In this document: piece after piece, positions 1-8,847 of the stretch | Layout: every line of letters begins with the position of its first letter | Numbering within the stretch: position 1 is the first letter of the stretch | Source of the DNA: Massilia pinisoli | GTDB lineage: Bacteria; Pseudomonadota; Gammaproteobacteria; Burkholderiales; Burkholderiaceae_D | Reading direction: 5' to 3' | Assembly: GCF_024753285.1 (NCBI RefSeq) | Contig: NZ_JANUGW010000033.1 | Span: 1-47,908, forward strand | DNA: 47,908 bases | Program-made: the position numbers and the translations under genes | The notes under the pieces: generated by a model | The model's database searches: none | Told to the model about the DNA's origin: nothing | What the model saw: only the letters and a program-made list of their open reading frames with translations

Positions 1-47
1 GTTAGGACTCAATCTGCAAACCGGCTCACTTTTTTCCATCATAGGAT

Positions 48-1745
48 CTACACGGCTTCGGCGTGCTCGACGAGCAATTGGACCTTCGTGACGCCGTTGT
101 ATTCATTGGCATCGAGCCGGAACGCGACGCGCGCCCGGTCGCCCAACGCATCCGTGTGCCCGAACCAGATGGCGTCGTAGCGGCGGCCGTTGCGCTCCAG
201 CAGGAGCTTCAGGTGTCGGTCCTTCAGGATGCGCTGGCTGACGACGCGGAACTCGTCACAGAACACGGGCGGCGCGAAGCCCTGGCCCCACACCTGGCCG
301 TCCAGCAGTTCGATGAATTGCGTGCTGTAGAAATCGTCCTCCAGCGGCCCGTCCGTCTCGACGACCCGTTCCAGCTGCGCCGCCGTGAGCCAGGATTGGC
401 CGACGGCTTCGAACGCCTCGGCGAACGTACCAAAATGGTCGCCGCGGAGCGTCAGGCCGGCCGCCATCGCGTGCCCGCCGAACTTGTCGATCAGGCCCGG
501 CACCTTCTTCGACACGAGGTCGAGCGCATCGCGCAGGTGGAAGCCGGGGATCGAGCGCCCCGAGCCCTTGATCCAGCCGTCGCCCGCGGGCGCGAACGTG
601 ATCGTCGGGCGGTAGAATTTTTCCTTCAGGCGCGACGCGACGATGCCGATGACGCCCTGGTGCCAGCCATCGTCGAACACGGCGATCGTGCTGGCGTCCG
701 CCGGTTTGAAATCGTCCAGGTGCAGCAAGGCCGTGTCCTGCATGTCGGCCTCGATCTCGCGCCGTTTGAGGTTGATGTCGTTGAGCTGCTGCGCGATGGC
801 CCACGCGCGGCCCTCGTCGTCCGTGATCAGGCACTCGATCCCGAGTGACATGTCTTCCAGGCGGCCGGCCGCGTTCAGCCTGGGGCCGAGCGCGAAGCCG
901 AGGTCGAACGGCGACGCGCAGCGCGCTTCGCGGCCCGCGACGCGGAACAGCGCGGCGACACCCGCGTGCATGCGTCCCGCGCGCATCCGCTTCAGGCCTT
1001 GCGCGACGAGGATGCGGTTGTTGGTGTCGAGTTTCACGACGTCGGCGACCGTGCCCAGCGCGACGAGATCGAGCAGGTTGTCGAGCTTGGGCTGTGTCTG
1101 TGCGTCGAACACGCCACGGCGGCGCAGTTCCGCGCGCAGCGCCAGCAGCACGTAGAACACGACGCCGACGCCGGCCAGGTGCTTGCTGGGGAAGCCGCAT
1201 TCCGGCTGGTTCGGGTTCACGATCACGCGCGCCTCCGGCAGCGCGTCGCCCGGCAGGTGGTGGTCCGTGACGACGACGTCGATGCCGCGCGCCTTCGCCG
1301 CCGCCACGCCGTCGATACTGGCGATGCCGTTGTCGACGGTGATGATGATGTCGGGCGCCTTCTCGCGTGCCGTCAGCTCGACGATTTCCGGGGTCAGGCC
1401 ATAGCCGTACTCGAATCGGTTCGGGACGATGTAGTCGACGCGCGCGCCCATCGCCCACAGGCCGCGCAGCGCGGTCGCGCAGGCGGTGGCGCCGTCGCAG
1501 TCGTAGTCGGCGACGATGGTCATCTTCTTGCCGGCCGCGATGGCGTCGGCGAGATACGTGGCGGCCGCGTCGATCTGGCGCAGCGTGCCGGGCGGCACCA
1601 GCGCTTGCAGTCCGGTCTCGAGTTCGCGCGGATCGGACAGCCCACGGGCGGCGTACACGCGGGCGAGCACGGGGTGGATCCCGCCCTGGCGCAGCATTTC
1701 GGATAGTCTTACGGGGCAGGGACGGATGGCGATGCGGGTCTTCAC
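48..1745 (-). CDS. recJ: Single-stranded-DNA-specific 5'-3' exonuclease RecJ
   Basis: RecJ degrades single-stranded DNA 5' to 3' in recombinational repair (RecF pathway) and mismatch repair, in the cytoplasm. The 565-residue product has the usual family length. The DHH core shows the metal-binding DYDCD motif at residues 80-84, VDNG near 137-140 and the DHH triad at 161-163. The DHHA1 nucleic-acid-binding region follows, with GSGRS and the KFGGHAMAAG motif, and then the C-terminal OB-like part. The start is a GTG at 1745 that overlaps the upstream gene's stop as GTGA, so the two genes are translationally coupled. No ATG upstream fits better. Family assignment is firm; only the exact start is inferred. 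Confidence 0.97.
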   Translation of the reverse strand: MKTRIAIRPCPVRLSEMLRQGGIHPVLARVYAARGLSDPRELETGLQALVPPGTLRQIDAAATYLADAIAAGKKMTIVADYDCDGATACATALRGLWAMGARVDYIVPNRFEYGYGLTPEIVELTAREKAPDIIITVDNGIASIDGVAAAKARGIDVVVTDHHLPGDALPEARVIVNPNQPECGFPSKHLAGVGVVFYVLLALRAELRRRGVFDAQTQPKLDNLLDLVALGTVADVVKLDTNNRILVAQGLKRMRAGRMHAGVAALFRVAGREARCASPFDLGFALGPRLNAAGRLEDMSLGIECLITDDEGRAWAIAQQLNDINLKRREIEADMQDTALLHLDDFKPADASTIAVFDDGWHQGVIGIVASRLKEKFYRPTITFAPAGDGWIKGSGRSIPGFHLRDALDLVSKKVPGLIDKFGGHAMAAGLTLRGDHFGTFAEAFEAVGQSWLTAAQLERVVETDGPLEDDFYSTQFIELLDGQVWGQGFAPPVFCDEFRVVSQRILKDRHLKLLLERNGRRYDAIWFGHTDALGDRARVAFRLDANEYNGVTKVQLLVEHAEAV

Positions 1746-2806
1746 AGCAGTGGTTCCAGTGTCGGGCGGCGCCAGAATTTACGTTGCGCCAGCGGTGTCG
1801 TGGTGGTTTCGAGGAGCCCGTCGCGGTGGCTCAGCACGAGGCGCACGGTCTTGATGCGGCCTTTGGCGAGCAGTGCCAGCAGCGGGGCGAACAGCTCGGC
1901 CTCCAGGCGTTGCATCTGCTGCAGCCAACCGCTCCAGTCGGCAGCGATGTCGGGGGCGGCCACGTTGCCGCAGGCGAGCAGCCAGTCGGCATCGTCGTCC
2001 AGCAGTGCCTCCAGGCCGGCGAGGCTTTTCAGCTGGCGTTCCGCCAGCGCGGCCAGCCAGCCGGGCGCCTCGAACGCGGCCACGCGCGGGCGCGCGACCG
2101 TCTTGCCGGCCGCCTTCGCGACCAGCTGTTGCGCGTGTTCCGTCGCGACGCTGGCATTCCCCCACGGCCAGAACGAATTGATCGGCAACTGGCCGCGCGC
2201 CTCACGCGCCGCGTTGGCCGGGTCGGTGAACCACGTCACCTGCACGTCGTTCTGCAGCTTGCGGAACGCGCGCGCCTGCGGGCCGGACGGCATCCAGTCC
2301 GTCAGGTTCATGTTCACGGCCGCGTCGGGGCTGGCCGTCAGGAGCTCCGTCCAGTCGTCGGCGCGCATGAACCACGTGTCGTGCGTGCCCCACGCGAGCG
2401 CGTAGCCGCCTTCCTCGAAGCAGGGGCGGGCGCTGTCGAACAGGGCGCGCGCTTCGGCCTCGCGCAGGTCGAGCGCGCGCGTGTCGCCCATCTGCAGGTG
2501 CGTGCGCGCGATCTGGATGTGCGTCGGATTCACGACGAACCACATGCCGTCGCCCGGATCGAGGCCGACGCCGCGCATGGCGCTGGCCGCGACGCCCGGC
2601 ACGAGCCCGCGCGCGAGGCCCAGCGCCCGGGCGATCCACAACTCGTGCGGCAGCACGCGCGCTTCCGCGTCGAGCGGGCGGTACTGCCGGCCTGACGTTT
2701 TCGACAACAGCGCGGCCAGCGCCGGCGCCTGCAGGGCGCGGGTCAGGTCGGGCGCGAATTCGGGAGCGGGGAGGGCGAACGGCAGGACGAGCGTAATGTG
2801 GGCCAT
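1742..2806 (-). CDS. RpfE-like / 'phosphoglycerate mutase'-annotated protein
   Basis: A 354-residue cytoplasmic protein with no signal peptide or membrane segment. I recognise it as the family annotated either as RpfE-type regulatory protein (named from the Xanthomonas rpf cluster, where as I recall it also neighbours recJ) or as cofactor-independent phosphoglycerate mutase-like. I could not place mutase catalytic residues, so no reaction is claimed. Conserved-looking blocks are WFVVNPTHIQ, the Trp/Asp-rich centre (WGTHDTWFM, NLTDWMPSG) and INSFWPWG. The start chosen is the ATG at 2806; the frame stays open upstream to 2968, but that extension runs towards the divergent lolC. It overlaps recJ by four bases and is probably co-transcribed with it. 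Confidence 0.72.
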   Translation of the reverse strand: MAHITLVLPFALPAPEFAPDLTRALQAPALAALLSKTSGRQYRPLDAEARVLPHELWIARALGLARGLVPGVAASAMRGVGLDPGDGMWFVVNPTHIQIARTHLQMGDTRALDLREAEARALFDSARPCFEEGGYALAWGTHDTWFMRADDWTELLTASPDAAVNMNLTDWMPSGPQARAFRKLQNDVQVTWFTDPANAAREARGQLPINSFWPWGNASVATEHAQQLVAKAAGKTVARPRVAAFEAPGWLAALAERQLKSLAGLEALLDDDADWLLACGNVAAPDIAADWSGWLQQMQRLEAELFAPLLALLAKGRIKTVRLVLSHRDGLLETTTTPLAQRKFWRRPTLEPLL

Positions 2807-2982
2807 CCCGTTATTGTAGGCGAAAACGGCCCGCGCAGACATGCGGCCCCCTCCTTGCACGCCGTCCGCCGCGGCCCCGGAATGTGTGTATGCCGGAAAA
2901 AGTACTTCCAATTGTGACAACGCCCCACACGGATGAGCGTTGTGTGGCAAACTGCGGGACCAACGCATTTAGCCCGGAGCCC

Positions 2983-4248
2983 ATGAGTCTCATCCACAAA
3001 CTGCCGTACGAATGGCTGGTCGGCCTGCGCTACACGCGCGCCGGCAAGCGCAGCAGCCGCAACAGCTTCATTTCCTTCATTTCGCTGATTTCCGTGTCGG
3101 GTATCGCGCTCGGCGTCGGCGCGCTGATCGTCGTGCTGTCGGTGATGAACGGGTTCCAGAAGGAAGTCACGGACCGCATGCTGTCCGTGCTGGCGCACAT
3201 CGAAGTCTTCGACGCCAGCGGCTCGATGCCGAACTGGCGCGACGCCGAGAAGGAGGCGTTCCGCAACCCGGCCGTGCGGGGCGCGGCGCCGTTCGTCGAG
3301 ACGCAGGGCCTGCTCGTGCGCGAAGACACGATGAAGCCGGCCGTCATCCGCGGCATCCTGCCGTCGGAAGAGCACAAGGTGTCCGACGTGGCGCAGAAGA
3401 TCACCCAGGGCAGCCTCGACAGCCTGCGGTCGGGCGAATACAACATCGTGCTGGGTTACGCGCTGGCCCGCTCGCTCGGCGTCGGCATCGGCGACAAGGT
3501 CAACATGCTGCTGGCGCAGGGCCAGACGACGCCGGCCGGCATGGTGCCGCGTTCGCGCGTGTTCACCGTGGGCGGCATCTTCGAGGCCGGCCATTACGAA
3601 TTCGACTCGGCGCTCGCCTTCATCAACATCGAGGACGCGCAGCGCATGGTCCGGCTGGACGCGCCGAACGGCCTGCGCCTGCGCATCGCTGACATGCACC
3701 AGGCCCCGTTCGTCGCGCAGGAACTCAAGCGCAGCATGTCCGGCGACCTGATCATGCGCGACTGGTCGCAGCTGAACGCCAACTGGTTCGCGGCCGTGCA
3801 GACGGAAAAGCGCATGATGTTCATCATCCTCACGCTGATCATCGCCGTGGCCGCGTTCAACCTCGTGTCCACGCTCGTGATGACGGTGACGGAGAAGCAG
3901 CCCGACATCGCGATCCTGCGCACCCTGGGCGCGTCGCCGCGGTCGATCACGAAGATCTTCATGATCCAGGGCGCCCTCGTCGGCATCATGGGCACGGTGG
4001 CCGGCGTGCTGCTGGGCGTGCTCGTGGCGCTGAACATCGACCACATCGTCCCGTTCATCGAACACCTGCTGGGCGTGCAGTTCCTGTCGAAAGACATCTA
4101 CCTGATCAGCGAAATCCCGTCCGACCTGCGCTGGCCGGACGTCTTCAAGATCGGCGGCGTCTCGGTGCTGCTGGCCTTCGTCGCCACGATCTACCCGAGC
4201 TGGTCGGCCTCGCGCGTAAAACCGGCGGAGGCCCTGCGTTATGAGTAA
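2983..4248 (+). CDS. lolC: Lipoprotein-releasing ABC transporter permease LolC/LolE
   Basis: Inner-membrane permease of the Lol system, which extracts outer-membrane lipoproteins from the inner membrane and passes them to LolA. The 421-residue protein has the family layout: a first transmembrane helix after a short basic N-terminus (FISFISLISVSGIALGVGAL), a large periplasmic MacB-like domain, then three C-terminal helices of the FtsX fold containing the AILRTLGASPRSI coupling segment. The frame is open from 2884, but the ATG at 2983 is preceded by a GGAG ribosome site and gives the expected N-terminus. It overlaps lolD by 8 bp. Only one permease gene is present, so it may form a homodimer rather than a LolC/LolE pair; that is inference. 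Confidence 0.94.
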   Translation: MSLIHKLPYEWLVGLRYTRAGKRSSRNSFISFISLISVSGIALGVGALIVVLSVMNGFQKEVTDRMLSVLAHIEVFDASGSMPNWRDAEKEAFRNPAVRGAAPFVETQGLLVREDTMKPAVIRGILPSEEHKVSDVAQKITQGSLDSLRSGEYNIVLGYALARSLGVGIGDKVNMLLAQGQTTPAGMVPRSRVFTVGGIFEAGHYEFDSALAFINIEDAQRMVRLDAPNGLRLRIADMHQAPFVAQELKRSMSGDLIMRDWSQLNANWFAAVQTEKRMMFIILTLIIAVAAFNLVSTLVMTVTEKQPDIAILRTLGASPRSITKIFMIQGALVGIMGTVAGVLLGVLVALNIDHIVPFIEHLLGVQFLSKDIYLISEIPSDLRWPDVFKIGGVSVLLAFVATIYPSWSASRVKPAEALRYE

Positions 4249-4942
4249 TATGAATCTGAATACGGCCATCCTCGCCTGCCGCGGCGTCGGCAAGACCTTC
4301 CGCCAGGGCGATTACGCCGTGCAGGTGCTGGACAACATCGACTTCACCATCGGCCGCGGGGAGCGCGTGGCCATCGTCGGCGCGTCGGGTTCCGGCAAGT
4401 CCACGCTGCTGCACGTCCTCGGTGGCCTGGATACGCCCAGCACGGGTGTCGTGACGCTGCACGGCGAGGATTTCGCCACGCTGTCCGAAACGCGCCGCGG
4501 CGAACTGCGCAACCGCTCGCTCGGCTTCGTCTACCAGTTCCACCACCTGCTGCCGGAATTCACGGCGCTGGACAACGTCGCGATGCCCCTGTTGATCCGC
4601 CGCGTGCCGCGTGGCGAGGCCATCGAACGCGCCCGCGCCATGTTGGCGCGCGTCGGTTTGACGAAGCGTGCCATCCACCGGCCCGGCGAGCTGTCCGGCG
4701 GCGAGCGCCAGCGCGTCGCGCTCGCCCGCGCGCTCGTCACGGAACCCGCGTGCGTGCTGGCGGACGAACCCACGGGGAACCTCGACCACTCGACGGCGCA
4801 AGGCATCTTCGACCTGATGCTGGAATTGTCGACGACGCTGGGCACCGCGTTCGTGATCGTCACGCACGACCCGGAACTGGCGGGCCGCTGCGACCGCGTG
4901 CTGCGCATGACGGAGCACGGCCTGCAGCCGGCCGAGGTGTAA
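4241..4942 (+). CDS. lolD: Lipoprotein-releasing system ATP-binding protein LolD
   Basis: ATPase subunit of the Lol transporter, 233 residues, the normal length. It shows the Walker A motif GASGSGKST, the Q-loop segment YQFHHLLPEFTALDN typical of LolD/MacB ATPases, the ABC signature LSGGERQRVALARAL, Walker B CVLADEPTGNLD, and the H-loop IVTHD. The start ATG at 4241 has GGAGG nine bases upstream inside the end of lolC; an alternative ATG at 4250 lies farther from it. The 8-bp overlap with lolC implies translational coupling and equal expression of the two subunits. Confidence 0.96.
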   Translation: MSNMNLNTAILACRGVGKTFRQGDYAVQVLDNIDFTIGRGERVAIVGASGSGKSTLLHVLGGLDTPSTGVVTLHGEDFATLSETRRGELRNRSLGFVYQFHHLLPEFTALDNVAMPLLIRRVPRGEAIERARAMLARVGLTKRAIHRPGELSGGERQRVALARALVTEPACVLADEPTGNLDHSTAQGIFDLMLELSTTLGTAFVIVTHDPELAGRCDRVLRMTEHGLQPAEV

Positions 4943-4953
4943 GCCGCGCCGCC

Positions 4954-5754
4954 ATGTGGATCGACACCCACTGCCACCTCGACGCCCACGAATTCGGCAC
5001 GGAGTCCGTCGCCGTCGCGCGCCGCGCGCAGGAGGCGGGGGTCGGCATGATCGTGCTCCCGGCCGTCGCGCGCGCTAATTTCGACGTGGTGCGCCGGCTC
5101 GCGGCGGACGTGCCGAACGCCAGCTACGCGCTGGGCATCCACCCGATGTACGTGCCGCAGGCCACGGACGAGGATCTCATCGAGCTGCGGCGCCAGGTCG
5201 AGGCCTCCATGCCGGACCCGCGCTTCGTCGCGATCGGCGAGATCGGCCTCGACTTCTTCATCCCCATGCTGTGCGAGCCCGCGATGCGCGAGAAGCAGGA
5301 ACGCTTCCTGCGCGAGCAGCTGCGCATCGCGCGCGACTTCGACCTGCCGGTCCTCACGCACGTGCGCCGTTCGCAGGACCAGGTGCTGAAACACGTGCGC
5401 CGGATCCGCCCCGCGGGCGGCATCGCGCATGCGTTCAACGGCAGCCACCAGCAGGCCAAGGCATTCATCGACGTCGGCTTCCACCTGGGCTTCGGCGGCG
5501 CCATGACGTTTACGCGCGCCCTGCAGATCCGCAGGCTCGCGGCGGACCTGCCGCTCGATGCCATCGTCCTCGAGACGGACGCGCCGGACATCGCGCCCAC
5601 GTGGATCCATCCGGGCCGCAACAGCCCGGAGCAATTGCCCGCAATCGGCGCCGCGCTGGCCGGACTGCGCACGCTCGATCCCGACGCCGTGCGCGCGGCC
5701 ACGCACGCGAATGCGCTGGCGGCGATCCCGCGGCTGGCTACGCTGCTGGCTTGA
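4954..5754 (+). CDS. TatD-family metal-dependent hydrolase
   Basis: A 266-residue cytoplasmic amidohydrolase-fold protein of the TatD family (3'-5' exonuclease/DNase-type enzymes). The N-terminal metal motif THCHLD, the GEIGLD metal ligand block, the histidines in LTHVRR and IAHAFNG, and the LETDAPD motif are all present, so the metal site appears intact. The ATG at 4954 lies 11 bases after the lolD stop, so it is probably the third gene of the lolC-lolD operon. Which TatD paralogue it represents cannot be settled from sequence alone. The T6SS cassette begins shortly after its end. Confidence 0.92.
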   Translation: MWIDTHCHLDAHEFGTESVAVARRAQEAGVGMIVLPAVARANFDVVRRLAADVPNASYALGIHPMYVPQATDEDLIELRRQVEASMPDPRFVAIGEIGLDFFIPMLCEPAMREKQERFLREQLRIARDFDLPVLTHVRRSQDQVLKHVRRIRPAGGIAHAFNGSHQQAKAFIDVGFHLGFGGAMTFTRALQIRRLAADLPLDAIVLETDAPDIAPTWIHPGRNSPEQLPAIGAALAGLRTLDPDAVRAATHANALAAIPRLATLLA

Positions 5755-5762
5755 TCCGCTGA

Positions 5763-5779
5763 CGCGCCGATGCGGCGCG
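5763..5779 (+). terminator. GC-rich hairpin after tatD
   Basis: A perfect 7-bp stem with a 3-base ATG loop (CGCGCCG / CGGCGCG) starts nine bases after the TatD stop. There is no U-tract, so it may be a weak or Rho-assisted 3' end of the lol-tatD transcript, or simply GC-rich coincidence. Confidence 0.3.
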
Positions 5780-5861
5780 CATGATGCACATGGGTCGTAC
5801 CCGGCCCTCATGGCGCCGCGACTGCGCGCACGATCATCCGGTTCCATCGTGTCGCGCCGGC

Positions 5862-5898
5862 GCGCCGTGTGCGACCGGGCGGTGCGCCGCGTGCGACC
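5862..5898. repeat. Pair of 15-bp direct repeats upstream of vgrG
   Basis: Two copies of a 15-mer (GCGCCGTGTGCGACC at 5862-5876 and GCGCCGCGTGCGACC at 5884-5898) differ at one base and are 22 bp apart, about two helical turns. They are the only structured element noticed, besides the tatD hairpin, in the 259-bp gene-free stretch before vgrG. They could be an operator for the cassette; no recognised regulator motif matches. Confidence 0.3.
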
Positions 5899-6013
5899 AT
5901 CCGCACGCGCCGAAGTTCGCTCCCGCGCACTCTGACCCACGGCAATCCCGCGCCGTTTGAAGCATGGAAGAATCCCCTGGTGCCGTATCCGCGGCGTGGT
6001 CACGGGAGAGACA

Positions 6014-8815
6014 GTGGAAAGCGCGAGCGAATTCCTGCGGGTCCTGCAGCACGAGAAGTCATTGACCACCGCGCAGCGGCCGTTGCGGCTGCGCCTGGCC
6101 CACGGCGGCCAGCTCGCCGACGACGTGCTGCTGCCCCAGCGGGTCGTGGGCAGCGAAGGCGTCTGCGGCGGCATCGACTACCGCATCGGCTGCGTGGCCG
6201 CGAGCCCGACCATCGCGCTGAAGGACTTGATCGCGCTGCCGGCGGAGCTGCAGTTCGTGACCGACCGCGGCATTCTGCGCAGCGTGTGCGGCATCGTCAC
6301 GGAAGCGCGCGCGGGTGATGCCGACGGCGGCCTGGCCGCGTACGAACTGGTGCTGCGCGACGTATTCGCCGTGATGGAAAAGCGCACCAACAGCCGCGTG
6401 TTCCGCTACCAGAACGAGCTGGAGATCGTGCAGCTGCTGTGCGACGAATGGCGCCAGTCGAACACGGTGCTGGCCAACGCGTTCGAGCTGGAACTCGACC
6501 CGCTGTTCGACCTGCGCCAGTTCCCGCCGCGCGAACAGACGATGCAATACAACGAATCCGACGCCACGTTCGTGCGCCGCCTGCTGAAGCGCCGCGGCAT
6601 CGCGTGGGTGTTCCGTCCCGGCCGCCGGCGCGGCAGTCCCGTCGACCCCGCGCACGACCGCACGCCCGCGCACACGCTCGTGCTGTTCACCGATCCGCAC
6701 GGTCTGCCGCAGAACGCGGCGGGCAGCGTGCGCTACCACCGCGACAGCGTGGCCGACGGCCGCGACACCGTGCAAAGCTGGCGCGCCGCGCGCCGGCTGC
6801 AGCCCGGCGTTGCCACGCGCCACAGCTGGGACTACAAGAACGCGGGCAGTCCCGACGCGATGACGACCACCGCGCGCAGCAACGCCGACCAGGGCCCCAG
6901 CGGCAACGCGCTCGCGGCGTCGCTGGACGACTACCTGATCGAGATGCCGCATGCCGGCAACGACGCACTCGACCACTGGCGCCTCGGCCAGGTGCGCATG
7001 AGCCGGCACGAGTTCGAAGCGAAGTGCTTCGAGGGCGAGGGCACCGTGCGCGACTTTTGCGCGGGGCAGTACTTCACGCTGGACGGCCATCCCGAGATCG
7101 ACACGCATCCGGCGCCGGCGCGCGACTTCGTGATCACCGCGCTGTCCGTCGTCGCCGACAACAACCTGCCGCGCGACATCGATCGCCACGCCGCTTGGCC
7201 GGTTGTGGAAGCTGCGCAGGTCGCGCTGCCGCGCGCGCGCGCGGACGATGGCCAGGCGCGGGTGCGAGTCAGGTTCACCGCCGTCCGGCGTGGCGTGCCG
7301 ATCGTGCCCGCCTACGACCCGCGCACGGACCTGCCCCATCCCGAGCTGCAGAGCGCGATCGTCGTCGGACCGGCCGGCGAGGACGTCCATTGCGACGCGC
7401 TGGGCCGCGTGAAGATCCGCTTCCCCGGCATGCGGGCGGCCGACCATCGACACGCGCACGGCGCCGGCGCGTCCGATTCGCCGGCCGACTCGGCCTGGGT
7501 GCGTGTCGCGTCGAACTGGGCCGGCAACGGCCACGGCAGTGAGCTGCAGGCGGGTGCGCTGGCACTGCCGCGCGTGGGCAGCGAAGTGCTGGTCGCGTTC
7601 CTCGGCGGCGACCCGGACCGCCCGATCATCCTCGCCCAACTGTACAACCAGCACACGGCACCGCCCGCGTTCAGCCGGACGGGCGCGCTGCCGGGCAACC
7701 GCTACGTGTCGGGCACGCGCACACACGAGGTGCAGGGCATGCGCGGCAACCAGCTGCGCTTCGACGACACGCGCGGCGAGATCAGCGCCCAGCTGGCCAG
7801 CGACCATGGCGCGTCGGAACTGAACCTCGGCTGGCTGACGCGCCCGCGCGCCGACGGCAGCGGCACGCCGCGCGGCGAGGGCGCCGAGCTGCGCAGCGAC
7901 CTCACCGTGGCCGTGCGTGGTGCGCAGGGCGTGCTGATCAGCGCGGAAGCGAGTCCGCAGGCGGAAGGCGCGCAGCTCGACCGCGCCGGACTGGCCGGCC
8001 TGGCCGACGTCATGCAGGGCATCCTCGACGAGGTCGGCAAGCTGGCCGCCGTCCACACGGACGACGAACCGACGGGCAAACGGCTCGCCGCCCTCGTCGA
8101 CAAGCTCAAGCGCTGGCACGGGGGCAGCAACGTGGCCGACGGCGCGTCCGGCGGCGGGGAAGCCATCGTCGCGGCGACGGCGCCGAACGGGATCATCATC
8201 GCCAGCAACGACAGCCTGGCGCTGGGCGCGAGCGGCAAGGTGGACGTCGTCAGCGCCGGGGATGCCGAACTCGCGGCCGGGAAGAACGTGTTCGTGCGCG
8301 CGGCGCGGCGCCTGAGCCTGTTCGCCCACGAGCTGGGTGTGCGGCTCGTCGCCGGGCGCGGCGACATCGTCGTCCACACACACGTCGGCAATATCCAGAT
8401 CAAGTCGGCCGGCCGCATCAGCCTCGTGGCCGCGGAACGCATCGAGCTGGAAGCGCCGGACGTCAAGATCATCGCGCCGGGCGCACAGACCGACTGGGCG
8501 TCCGGCACCGTGACGCAGCAGACGACGGGACGCCAGGTGTTCAAGGCGGCCGGCTTCGACCAGTTGGGCCCGGCCGGCGCGGCGCCGATCGGCGTCCGCA
8601 TGCCGACCTCGCACCTGCGCACCGACGAATACGTGGTGTTGCGCCACGAGCAAACGGGCAAGCCGGTGCCGAACCAGCGCTACAAGGCGACGTTCGAAGA
8701 CGGCCGCACCGTCACCGGCCGTACCGACGCACAGGGCCGCACGTCGTTGCTGATCGGCGAAATGATCGGCGACGTCCACCTGGCCTTCCTCCCCGACGAC
8801 GGCACCGCCCGGTGA
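6014..8815 (+). CDS. vgrG: T6SS spike protein VgrG with C-terminal transthyretin-like tail
   Basis: VgrG trimers cap the Hcp tube of the type VI secretion system and carry effectors into target cells. This 933-residue protein has the gp27-like base region (about residues 1-420), the gp5-like OB-fold with the usual DALGRVKIRFP and WVRVASNWAGNGHG blocks and the GDPDRPIILAQLYN end (about 440-550), and a long DUF2345/beta-helix part (about 600-820). The last 70 residues form a transthyretin-like domain (TDEYVVLRHEQTGKPVPNQ, then DGRTVTGRTDAQGRTSLL). That tail is a known docking site for lipase effectors on VgrG. The GTG at 6014 was chosen because GGGAG lies five to six bases upstream; the frame is open from a TTG at 5957 without a ribosome site. 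The effector gene follows immediately, with no DUF4123 adaptor or PAAR gene between. Confidence 0.93.
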   Translation: MESASEFLRVLQHEKSLTTAQRPLRLRLAHGGQLADDVLLPQRVVGSEGVCGGIDYRIGCVAASPTIALKDLIALPAELQFVTDRGILRSVCGIVTEARAGDADGGLAAYELVLRDVFAVMEKRTNSRVFRYQNELEIVQLLCDEWRQSNTVLANAFELELDPLFDLRQFPPREQTMQYNESDATFVRRLLKRRGIAWVFRPGRRRGSPVDPAHDRTPAHTLVLFTDPHGLPQNAAGSVRYHRDSVADGRDTVQSWRAARRLQPGVATRHSWDYKNAGSPDAMTTTARSNADQGPSGNALAASLDDYLIEMPHAGNDALDHWRLGQVRMSRHEFEAKCFEGEGTVRDFCAGQYFTLDGHPEIDTHPAPARDFVITALSVVADNNLPRDIDRHAAWPVVEAAQVALPRARADDGQARVRVRFTAVRRGVPIVPAYDPRTDLPHPELQSAIVVGPAGEDVHCDALGRVKIRFPGMRAADHRHAHGAGASDSPADSAWVRVASNWAGNGHGSELQAGALALPRVGSEVLVAFLGGDPDRPIILAQLYNQHTAPPAFSRTGALPGNRYVSGTRTHEVQGMRGNQLRFDDTRGEISAQLASDHGASELNLGWLTRPRADGSGTPRGEGAELRSDLTVAVRGAQGVLISAEASPQAEGAQLDRAGLAGLADVMQGILDEVGKLAAVHTDDEPTGKRLAALVDKLKRWHGGSNVADGASGGGEAIVAATAPNGIIIASNDSLALGASGKVDVVSAGDAELAAGKNVFVRAARRLSLFAHELGVRLVAGRGDIVVHTHVGNIQIKSAGRISLVAAERIELEAPDVKIIAPGAQTDWASGTVTQQTTGRQVFKAAGFDQLGPAGAAPIGVRMPTSHLRTDEYVVLRHEQTGKPVPNQRYKATFEDGRTVTGRTDAQGRTSLLIGEMIGDVHLAFLPDDGTAR

Positions 8816-8825
8816 CCCGGGCCCA

Positions 8826-8836
8826 CCCCCCCCCCC
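8826..8836 (+). repeat. Poly-C tract (11 C) before the effector ribosome site
   Basis: Eleven consecutive cytosines lie between the vgrG stop (8813-8815) and the CGGAG ribosome site of the lipase gene. They sit in the intergenic leader if translation starts at ATG 8848, but would be coding if the in-frame GTG at 8812 were used. Tracts of this length can slip during replication, and are also prone to sequencing error. Confidence 0.7.
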
Positions 8837-8847
8837 ACGGAGCACGC

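Noticed and set aside
2917..2947. Overlapping inverted repeats (ACAACG/CGTTGT and CCACAC/GTGTGG) upstream of lolC
   Set aside because: The two cannot pair at the same time, arms are only 6 bp and no promoter could be matched confidently around them.
2884..2982. Upstream ATG start for lolC at 2884
   Set aside because: Adds 33 residues unlike the family; the ATG at 2983 has a ribosome site and the typical N-terminus.
8812..8847. GTG start at 8812 for the lipase effector
   Set aside because: It would translate the poly-C tract into Pro and bypass a good ribosome site in front of ATG 8848; kept only as an alternative.
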